5,311 bases of DNA from Thermoplasmata archaeon (GTDB lineage Archaea > Thermoplasmatota > Thermoplasmata > Thermoplasmatales > Thermoplasmataceae). The notes below the pieces were generated by a model, which searched no databases, had not been told where the DNA came from, and worked only from the letters and a program-made list of their open reading frames with translations. The position numbers were made by a program, and so were the translations under genes. Shown piece by piece: positions 1 through 5,311 of the stretch. The DNA lies in NCBI GenBank assembly GCA_021833045.1, contig JAKBGP010000159.1:1-5311 (forward strand). Direction: 5' to 3'. The first letter of the stretch is position 1. Each line of letters opens with the position of its first letter.

Positions 1-2852
1 GGAATCCTGTCACTTCTCACCTTAATCTTAACAATTTTACTGTTGCTTTCTGATACAGTTAGTATAACATTATCCACATATCCGTTTTCGTTTGGCCTCA
101 TGGTTATGGATGATTCTCTCCTCTTCTGTGGACCCAGCCTCTCATTTCCCTCTTCAAGGAATCTGGGTGGTGATGTCTTTCCAACAAGTACATCAGAACC
201 TTCAACATAGGCTTCAGGATTTATAATACCATCCTGATCAAGATTCATGTAGAAATTTTCCATTCTAGCTCCCATTACGTCATGTGTTGGAATTTCAAAT
301 CGATCCTCCTGTCCTCCAGGGTATCTTCTTTCTTCGGCAGTATATGTTCTGAAGAAGTTACTTCTTCCAAGACCCCTCTCTACAGCAGATTTATTGAAAA
401 CAATAGCATCCTGGATATTGTATCCCTGGTATGATACTATGGCAACCACAAAATTCTGTCCTGCTGGTCTTTTATCGTAATGCACATAATCCATTACCTG
501 TGTCTTCACCATTGGGATTTGAGGATAATGCATGAAATGTCCTCTTGTATCTGTTCTTGTCCTGAAGTTTGTTGCTGATAACCCGATACTCTGTTTAGTC
601 ATCGCAGACGCCATGGTGACTCTTGGTGATGAATTGTGCTCAGGATATGGTATCATTGATGCGGTGACTCCAAGAATCATTGATGGATCAATTTCAAGAT
701 GGGTGTGTTCCTTTGACAGTAAGGTTTTTCCATCAAATTCCTTACCACATTTCTGGCACATCAATTTTATCTTTGACTCTCCCTGATTGACCCATTCTAC
801 AATACCTCTGTAAAGAAGAGTGTCGCATCTTGGACATCTTTCCGGGAAGTCATAGGCATATAATGAAATATAAAGATTTTCTTCCTCTTCAGCATCAATC
901 CATTCAATAGCCCCTATGGATGTAAGGTCCTTTAGTTCCATATCACCCAATCTTAACTTTTCAAGAGTTTCTCTTGATATGTTCGGTTTACCATCTTCAA
1001 CTACAATTAATGGCCTTCTAATTCTTCCCCTATCACAGTTTATAATTACCTCGTTTGTAGAATCATCATATCTTACATTAACCTCTGATGATAGTTCCCC
1101 TTTTCTTCTGGTCTTTCTGATGGTGTTTGTCAGTCCAATTGGATCTTCATGGTACCCAACCAGATCGCCGTTGATATATACTCTCCCCATGCTTCCTTCT
1201 TCCTTTGTTGGTTCCCTGATTCCGTTAGCATTCAGGAATTCCACTATGTCAAGGGGTTCCGCTCCTTCGGATATATTCATCAAAAGGGCACCATTTTTCA
1301 CCAGTCCGCAATTCTGTCCTTCAGGTGTTTCGTTAGGACATATTCTACCCCATTGAGTTGGGTGAAGATCTCTTGCCTCAAAATGTGGCTGTGATCTTGT
1401 TAACGGAGAAATAATCCTTCTCAGATGACTCAGTGTGCTAACATTTGAAACACGATCTAAAAGCTGTGATACACCGGTTTTTCCACCTATCCAGTTTCCT
1501 GTAGACATGGCGTGGAGTATTTTTTGTGTTAAAAGATCCTGCCTTATGGCTGGTTTGATTCTCAAACCTTTCTTTCTGTTATATGTCTTTTCAAGCTGAT
1601 ATTTCAAATCTTTAACAACGGACTGAAAAGCGTTTCTGAAAAGTTCGTCCATAAGGTCCCCTGCCAGTTTTACCCTCTTGTTTGATAAATGATCCTTGTC
1701 ATCCTCTTTCCTAATTCCAAGATTAAGTTCTAGCAATGATCTTGCCATTCTACCTAAGTAAAGCGCTTTTTTGAATCTATCCTCAATCTTGTCACCAAGA
1801 TGTGGGAGGAGCGATTTGTCTATAATCTGTGAAATTTTCTTTTCCCTGAAGTCTTTTGCCTGACCTGCAGCAAATCTCTTTTCCAAATAGTTAATAGCAT
1901 CTTCTGTAAAAACAACACCATTTGGTGGGTGAATCTTTGGGTCTCTGGCGGCCTCAAGATTATAATAAATAATTGGGTTCATTCCACTTACTGAAAATAT
2001 TGCATCATGAATTTCGTTATCCTTTTCCATACCCAGAGCCTTCATCAGAATAACAAGAGGTATTGAACCAGGTACGCTTGGTATAGAAACATTGATATCA
2101 CCGTCTCTACTCTTTTCCAGAGCAGTCATGGCTCTGTATCCTCCAGCCTGAGAGAATACCTTGGCAATCTCAACCTGTGTTTCATACTTCTCTTCCTTTT
2201 CAACGAGAATCTTATTTGGTGCAAGATCCTCCAGTGATACAATGACTCTTTCACTTCCGCCTATAATAAAATATCCTCCTGAATCAGTTGGATCTTCACC
2301 CACATACTGTAATTTCTGTTTTCTGGTTCCATTGATTGGGGCATTATTTTTCTCCCCATTTGTTTTTTCAATGTACCTGTCTAGATTTGATCCGTACAGT
2401 GTGCATACTTTAGTTCTAACCATCACTGGCATTTCGCCGATCTTAATGGTTTCGGGTTCTCTTTCTATGCCGTCTTCGGATACCCTGAGTTTAAGACTAA
2501 TAGGTGCAGTATAATTTAAATCTCTTATCCTTGCTTCCTGGGGCGTTATTTGATTTATTGCACCAGATGCTTCCTTAATTTCTGGCATATCAACCCTTAT
2601 GGTTGTATCTCCTACGAACCTGCCTCTCTCCTTCTGTCTTCCAAAGTATATTTTTATTTCTTTTCCTGCTGTTTTTGTCTTGTCGAGTGTAATAACTCCA
2701 GGTTCATCATCATCTGACAGTTTAGTTTCGTCCACTATTTTCTGCATTAAACTGTCTGGATTATCTGGGGTTGCAACAAATGCATTCATTGAGTCAATCT
2801 GGTGATTTACAATACTTTCATTCTTAAAAAACGATTCAACAATTTCTTTCAT
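1..2852 (-). CDS. rpoB: DNA-directed RNA polymerase subunit B (RpoB), partial, C-terminus beyond window
   Basis: This is the second-largest catalytic subunit of archaeal RNA polymerase (homologous to Rpb2 and bacterial beta). It forms one side of the active-site cleft and helps bind NTP and the RNA-DNA hybrid. I read it by hand on the reverse strand as one unbroken frame of 950 complete codons, ending at ...VRSDRI(P). Visible landmarks in order: protrusion/lobe with GGYFIIGGSERVIV (about residues 192-205); fork region GVSQLLDRVSNVSTLSHLRR (460-479) and HPTQWGRICPNETPEG (497-512); external domains with IEWIDAEEEEN (649-659); a CPRC/CQKC insertion (673-702); EHTHLEIDP (715-723); hybrid-binding domain with GYNIQDAIVFNK near 810-821, then RRYPGGQED and SPPRFLEEG. 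The family is about 1,190 residues in Thermoplasmata, so roughly 250 are missing, including the ELGDKFASRHGQKG region. The ATG start overlaps the rpoH stop (ATGA) and has a GAGGT six bases upstream. The chain is not split into B''/B'. Oddities are Gln814 in the catalytic ED motif and the cysteine insertion. Identification is very secure. Confidence 0.98.
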   Translation of the reverse strand, partial: MKEIVESFFKNESIVNHQIDSMNAFVATPDNPDSLMQKIVDETKLSDDDEPGVITLDKTKTAGKEIKIYFGRQKERGRFVGDTTIRVDMPEIKEASGAINQITPQEARIRDLNYTAPISLKLRVSEDGIEREPETIKIGEMPVMVRTKVCTLYGSNLDRYIEKTNGEKNNAPINGTRKQKLQYVGEDPTDSGGYFIIGGSERVIVSLEDLAPNKILVEKEEKYETQVEIAKVFSQAGGYRAMTALEKSRDGDINVSIPSVPGSIPLVILMKALGMEKDNEIHDAIFSVSGMNPIIYYNLEAARDPKIHPPNGVVFTEDAINYLEKRFAAGQAKDFREKKISQIIDKSLLPHLGDKIEDRFKKALYLGRMARSLLELNLGIRKEDDKDHLSNKRVKLAGDLMDELFRNAFQSVVKDLKYQLEKTYNRKKGLRIKPAIRQDLLTQKILHAMSTGNWIGGKTGVSQLLDRVSNVSTLSHLRRIISPLTRSQPHFEARDLHPTQWGRICPNETPEGQNCGLVKNGALLMNISEGAEPLDIVEFLNANGIREPTKEEGSMGRVYINGDLVGYHEDPIGLTNTIRKTRRKGELSSEVNVRYDDSTNEVIINCDRGRIRRPLIVVEDGKPNISRETLEKLRLGDMELKDLTSIGAIEWIDAEEEENLYISLYAYDFPERCPRCDTLLYRGIVEWVNQGESKIKLMCQKCGKEFDGKTLLSKEHTHLEIDPSMILGVTASMIPYPEHNSSPRVTMASAMTKQSIGLSATNFRTRTDTRGHFMHYPQIPMVKTQVMDYVHYDKRPAGQNFVVAIVSYQGYNIQDAIVFNKSAVERGLGRSNFFRTYTAEERRYPGGQEDRFEIPTHDVMGARMENFYMNLDQDGIINPEAYVEGSDVLVGKTSPPRFLEEGNERLGPQKRRESSITMRPNENGYVDNVILTVSESNSKIVKIKVRSDRI
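747..836 (-). other. Four-cysteine zinc-ribbon-like insertion inside RpoB
   Basis: Within RpoB, residues C673-x2-C676 (CPRC) and C699-x2-C702 (CQKC) are spaced by 22 residues, the layout of a zinc ribbon. The segment lies between the external-domain sequence DAEEEENLYISLYAYD and the conserved EHTHLEIDP. As I recall them, Sulfolobus, methanogen and haloarchaeal B or B' chains join these two stretches almost directly. Metal binding is inferred from the cysteine spacing alone. From memory, Thermoplasma B subunits carry a similar segment, so it may be a feature of the class and not of this strain. Confidence 0.75.
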
Positions 2853-3112
2853 TTTAAAACCTCACTGGTTGTGACCCTGTAGTATTCTGTAATTCCTACA
2901 TTAGGGTTCTTTCTAACAATCTTAATTATTCTATTAGGTCCAATATCCCCATGAATCTCCATTAGTGCTTTAATAGCAGGGTCTGTGACGTTAATATGGG
3001 GCAACATTCCTTTCTCTGTATGTAGCTTCTTTAAAATAGCAGCCTCATCCTTTTCCTCTACCAAATAATGTTCTGGGACCAATTCGTGGTGCAACACGTT
3101 AAATTTACTCAT
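2849..3112 (-). CDS. rpoH: DNA-directed RNA polymerase subunit H (RpoH, Rpb5 C-terminal homologue)
   Basis: This small archaeal RNA polymerase subunit corresponds to the C-terminal assembly domain of eukaryotic Rpb5 (Pfam RNA_pol_Rpb5_C). It sits on the lower jaw near incoming DNA. The protein has 87 residues and carries the family's landmarks in order: start MSKFNVLHHELVPEH (1-15), LPHINVTDPAIKAL (37-50), IIKIVRKNP (62-70) and YYRV (77-80). I chose the ATG at 3112 because it begins the conserved MSKFNVL sequence and has GAGGG six bases upstream. A longer frame from a TTG at 3136 would run into the tRNA gene and adds only MGPLRGIK, which the family lacks. The stop overlaps the rpoB start by four bases, and rpoH directly before rpoB is the standard archaeal order. 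The stretch IHGDIGPNR (53-61) is slightly longer than the usual GxKPGD-type turn. It has no membrane or signal segment and is cytoplasmic. Confidence 0.97.
   Translation of the reverse strand: MSKFNVLHHELVPEHYLVEEKDEAAILKKLHTEKGMLPHINVTDPAIKALMEIHGDIGPNRIIKIVRKNPNVGITEYYRVTTSEVLK
2859..2863 (-). promoter_or_regulatory. Shine-Dalgarno of rpoB
   Basis: On the minus strand GAGGT lies six bases before the rpoB ATG, inside the last codons of rpoH. It matches the archaeal 16S anti-Shine-Dalgarno core (complement of ACCUC). Together with the ATGA stop/start overlap it indicates translational coupling of rpoB to rpoH. Confidence 0.7.
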
Positions 3113-3118
3113 TTTTAT

Positions 3119-3124
3119 CCCTCT
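3119..3124 (-). promoter_or_regulatory. Shine-Dalgarno-like site of rpoH
   Basis: AGAGGG on the minus strand ends six bases before the rpoH ATG. It lies wholly within the 15 bases between the tRNA-Lys 3' end and the rpoH start, so it would remain on the mRNA after tRNA 3' processing. This supports the ATG at 3112 over the upstream TTG. Confidence 0.6.
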
Positions 3125-3127
3125 TAA

Positions 3128-3201
3128 CGGGCCCAAGGGGGTTCGAACCCCTGACCCTCTGGTTAAAAGCCAGATGCTCTACCTAGCTGAGCTATGGGCC
3201 C
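3128..3201 (-). tRNA. tRNA-Lys (anticodon UUU)
   Basis: This is a complete 74-base cloverleaf on the minus strand. The 7-bp acceptor stem is GGGCCCA/TGGGCCC. The D arm is GCTC/GAGC with a nine-base loop containing GG. The anticodon stem TCTGG/CCAGA closes the loop CTTTTAA, giving anticodon TTT (UUU, lysine, reading AAA and AAG by wobble). The variable loop is GGGTC. The T arm is AGGGG-TTCGAAC-CCCCT and the discriminator base is G. No intron interrupts the anticodon loop, and CCA is not encoded (the next bases are TTA), so CCA must be added after transcription. It lies 15 bases upstream of rpoH on the same strand, so it probably heads the rpoH-rpoB transcript and is cut out by RNase P and tRNase Z. 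Confidence 0.98.
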
Positions 3202-3232
3202 TTAATTTTGCCGGCGATGTGAATAACTTTTT

Positions 3233-3254
3233 CCAATATAAACATTCTTTATAA
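3233..3254 (-). promoter_or_regulatory. Probable promoter of the tRNA-Lys-rpoH-rpoB unit (TATA box region)
   Basis: Reading the minus strand, TTTATA (3237-3242) lies about 38 bases before the tRNA 5' end. Archaeal initiation about 25 bases downstream of the TATA centre would fall near 3213, giving a roughly 12-base 5' leader for RNase P to remove. A second AT-rich box, TTATAA (3249-3254), lies just upstream and is an alternative. The position fits TBP/TFB-type promoters, but AT-rich DNA makes the exact box uncertain. Confidence 0.5.
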
Positions 3255-3494
3255 TTGGCAATATTCTGCACGTGAAAACCCATAGAATCCCTAAAGTACT
3301 GCATGCTGACTTTAAACCTTTTTAGATACAGAGTATCATTACCTTTTAGCATAAAAGCTTAACTAATAAGCCTGCTCTTCTGGGAGAAAAGTGATTGATC
3401 TACCATTTTATTCCGTTCGCAGGAATCATGACAAACCAGTAAATTGATGAATATAGGCTTATGCAAACTCTATTGCCCTGAATCTAAGATTAGT

Positions 3495-3506
3495 AAATTT
3501 ATTTTA
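3495..3506 (+). promoter_or_regulatory. Probable TATA box of the M13 peptidase gene
   Basis: The AT-rich stretch AAATTTATTTTA is centred about 26 bases before the GTG start. This is the spacing expected if transcription starts at or next to the start codon. There is no Shine-Dalgarno between it and the GTG, so a leaderless mRNA is the simplest reading. The assignment rests on position and base composition only. Confidence 0.5.
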
Positions 3507-3526
3507 CCATTTCCTTATGCCAGATA

Positions 3527-5311
3527 GTGAAAACCGAAGACCTTTTTGAAAGAATAAAACCCATAAGCGATGATGAAAGACCTGAAAAACCAGTCTTCTC
3601 CACTTCATTTTTAGATAAGAGCGTGGATCCCATAGATGATTTTTTTACATATTCCTGTGGAAAGTGGGTTGATACCCATCCCATACCTGAAGATAAATTT
3701 ATGTGGGGGGCAACCTGGGAACTTATAGAGTGGAACAGATTTATACTTGGTAAGATACTTGAAGAATGCGCCAAAAAAAGTTGCCATGAAGATAAGGCCC
3801 TTGAAGCGCAGCTGGGGAAATATTATATTTCAGCCATGGATTTGAAATTAATAAATAGTTTGAGATTTAAACCACTGGAAGAAATACTATATAAAATAAA
3901 TGAAATGAAAGATAAGGAGGATATTCCAGAAATAATAGCCTTTTTACACAGATCAGGAATAAGAGCGCTTTTTAGATTGGAAGTGGATAATGACGAGAAG
4001 CAGAGCAACAAATACGCAGTGTATCTTAATCAGGGAGGATTGGCACTTCCCAACAGGGATTATTATCTTGAAGATAATTTTAAACAAATAAGAATTGAGT
4101 ACAAAGCACATTTAAAAAAAATGTTTGAACTTAACGGGGTTGAAAAAGAAAAGGCAGAAAAAATATCAGAAACTGTAATGAATATAGAAACAGAAATGGC
4201 AAGGGCAAGCAGAAGACCTGTTGAACTGAGGGATCCTGAAAGGAATTACAACAGGGTAGAAATGAAAGATGCTGACAAAATTTTCGGTAATATCAACATG
4301 CGAAGATATTTACGGGATACTGAACTTGATAAAATGGATTACTTGATAGTAGGGCAACCTGAATTTTTCAAAGGACTTTCATTGCTGAAAGAACAATATT
4401 CTCTGGAAGAATGGAAAGAATATCTTACGTGGAAAGTTCTTCATTTTGCCGCTCCATACCTTCATGAAGAGGTAGAAAAAGAGGATTTTGACTTTTTCCG
4501 CAAGAAACTTCTAGGACAGAATGAGATGGAGAAGAGATGGAAGAAGGTTGTTTTCATAGTAGACGAAACAATGGGTGAAGCCCTCGGGAAACTCTATGTG
4601 GACAGAGAATTTGGAGAAGAATCCAGAAAAAGAATGCACGATATGGTAGAGGACCTAAGGGAAGTATTTGTTGAAAGGATTAAGAGTCTTCCCTGGATGG
4701 GAGAACAAACAAAGGAGAAAGCCCTGGAAAAATTTAGTAAATTCAGAGCTAAAATAGGTTACCCTTCTAAATTCATTGATTACTCTTCAATAAAAATAAC
4801 AAACGATGACTTTTTAGGAAATGTTTTGAGATGCAACCAGTTTGAATTCAACAGAAAAACATCAAGGGCTGGAAAGGATGTGGATCGGGAACTTTGGGGG
4901 ATGACACCACCAACAGTAAACGCCTATTTCTCACCAACGGACAATGAGATAGTATTTCCGGCAGGTATTCTCCAGCCACCCTTCTTCGATCCAGATATGG
5001 ATGACGCCGTTAATTATGGAGCTACTGGAGGTACAATTGCTCACGAGATTTCCCATGGATTTGACGATGAGGGTAGAAAGTTTGATCTTGATGGAAACCT
5101 GAAGGAATGGTGGTCAGAAGACGATGACAGGGCATTCATGGATAGGGCAAAGGAAGTCGTCGACATTTACAGCAGTTTGGAGGTGTTACCGGGACTGAAG
5201 GTTAATGGAGAACTTACGCTTGGTGAGAATATTGCAGATCTTGGAGGAGTAAGTATTGCGTTCGAAGCACTCCAGAGAAGATTGAGTAAAAACCCTGAAA
5301 TGAGAAAGAAC
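3527..5311 (+). CDS. pepO: M13 family (neprilysin/PepO-like) zinc metallopeptidase, partial, C-terminus beyond window
   Basis: This is a zinc-dependent endopeptidase of the neprilysin/PepO family, which cleaves short peptides on the N-terminal side of hydrophobic residues. The frame gives 595 codons to the window edge; family proteins have about 630-690, so some 50-90 residues are missing, including the His and Arg that match neprilysin H711 and R717. The M13 N-terminal domain starts near residue 30 with SVDPIDDFFTYSCGKW (Cys44). The catalytic domain starts around 462 with the substrate-binding NAYF (465-468), followed by DNEIVFPAGILQPPFF. The zinc site is HEISH (H506, E507, H510), with third ligand E567 and D571 in ENIADLGG. 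No signal peptide or membrane anchor is present and Cys are few (44, 81, 86, 436), so it is probably cytoplasmic, unlike membrane-bound neprilysin. The start is GTG 3527: no ATG lies between it and the in-frame TAA at 3494, and the next in-frame ATG falls after the conserved CGKW. The symbol pepO is a family-level name. Confidence 0.95.
   Translation, partial: MKTEDLFERIKPISDDERPEKPVFSTSFLDKSVDPIDDFFTYSCGKWVDTHPIPEDKFMWGATWELIEWNRFILGKILEECAKKSCHEDKALEAQLGKYYISAMDLKLINSLRFKPLEEILYKINEMKDKEDIPEIIAFLHRSGIRALFRLEVDNDEKQSNKYAVYLNQGGLALPNRDYYLEDNFKQIRIEYKAHLKKMFELNGVEKEKAEKISETVMNIETEMARASRRPVELRDPERNYNRVEMKDADKIFGNINMRRYLRDTELDKMDYLIVGQPEFFKGLSLLKEQYSLEEWKEYLTWKVLHFAAPYLHEEVEKEDFDFFRKKLLGQNEMEKRWKKVVFIVDETMGEALGKLYVDREFGEESRKRMHDMVEDLREVFVERIKSLPWMGEQTKEKALEKFSKFRAKIGYPSKFIDYSSIKITNDDFLGNVLRCNQFEFNRKTSRAGKDVDRELWGMTPPTVNAYFSPTDNEIVFPAGILQPPFFDPDMDDAVNYGATGGTIAHEISHGFDDEGRKFDLDGNLKEWWSEDDDRAFMDRAKEVVDIYSSLEVLPGLKVNGELTLGENIADLGGVSIAFEALQRRLSKNPEMRKN

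Larger units (their letters stand above)
3202..3526. other. Divergent intergenic region, no convincing gene
   Basis: These 325 bases separate the leftward tRNA-Lys unit from the rightward peptidase gene. Besides the two promoter regions, I see a TTTAAA at 3311-3316 that could be an extra TATA box for either strand, small hairpin-capable repeats (GATAC-AGA-GTATC at 3325-3337; ATTCC-7 bases-GGAAT near 3410-3426) and an 8-base inverted pair, ATAAGCCT at 3366-3373 with AGGCTTAT at 3455-3462. A 57-codon minus-strand frame from 3352 to 3179 runs into the tRNA and looks accidental. No Rho-independent-type or T-rich terminator is needed here because both units are transcribed outward. Confidence 0.7.

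Noticed and set aside
916..1356. A 146-codon plus-strand frame, with several shorter plus-strand frames between 532 and 2805.
   Set aside because: All lie antisense to the continuous, highly conserved rpoB coding sequence and have no recognisable motifs. They are shadows.
3113..3136. A longer rpoH from a TTG at 3136, adding eight residues (MGPLRGIK).
   Set aside because: The extension lies partly in the tRNA acceptor stem, the family begins at MSKFNVL, and the Shine-Dalgarno is positioned for the ATG at 3112.
3179..3352. A 57-codon minus-strand reading frame starting at ATG 3352 and ending inside tRNA-Lys.
   Set aside because: It shares 23 bases with the tRNA 5' half, spans the likely promoter of the tRNA, has no Shine-Dalgarno and resembles no protein I recognise. 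It is best explained as a chance frame.
3440..3490. A possible C/D box guide RNA: TTGATGA followed 27 bases later by CTGA.
   Set aside because: The C box is imperfect, no C'/D' pair lies between, and there is no closing stem outside the boxes. The short motifs are expected by chance.
3517..3549. ATG at 3517 as an alternative start for the peptidase.
   Set aside because: It is in a different frame and meets a TGA after ten codons. It would need a frameshift to reach the M13 frame, and nothing in the sequence suggests one.
3499..4011. Two minus-strand frames (91 and 62 codons) opposite the peptidase gene.
   Set aside because: They are antisense to the conserved M13 N-terminal domain and show no independent coding evidence.

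Overview
This window comes from an archaeal chromosome, most likely of the Thermoplasmata (Thermoplasmatales-like). Four things support this. There is an archaeal-type rpoH-rpoB order, and RpoB is one unsplit chain, whereas methanogens and haloarchaea split it into B'' and B'. The B sequence has Thermoplasma-like wording (SPRVTMASAM, RRYPGGQEDRFEIPTHD). The DNA is AT-rich, with heavy use of AGA/AGG for Arg and ATA for Ile.

The left 60% (positions 1-3201) reads on the minus strand as one transcription unit: tRNA-Lys(UUU), then rpoH (small RNA polymerase subunit, homologous to the C-terminal part of eukaryotic Rpb5), then rpoB (second-largest catalytic subunit). The tRNA 3' end lies 15 bases before the rpoH start. 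rpoH and rpoB overlap by 4 bases (ATGA). Each of the two protein genes has a Shine-Dalgarno-like GAGG. rpoB runs off the left edge after 950 codons; the last roughly 250 residues (rest of the hybrid-binding domain and the clamp/anchor region) lie outside, and rpoA1/rpoA2 would be expected after that.

A gap of 325 bases (3202-3526) separates this unit from a divergent gene. It holds TATA-like promoter elements for both directions, a few short inverted repeats, and no convincing gene.

The right part (3527-5311) is the first 595 codons of a soluble M13 (neprilysin/PepO-like) zinc metallopeptidase on the plus strand. The zinc site is intact (HEISH plus ENIAD). It starts at a GTG without a Shine-Dalgarno, apparently as a leaderless mRNA, and runs off the right edge.

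The two units work separately: one builds the transcription machinery, the other degrades or trims peptides. The points most worth a second look are a Gln in place of the usual Glu in the RpoB active-site 'ED' motif, a four-cysteine zinc-ribbon-like insertion in RpoB, and the tRNA that serves as the leader of the polymerase operon. I see no mobile element, CRISPR array or clearly new system here.
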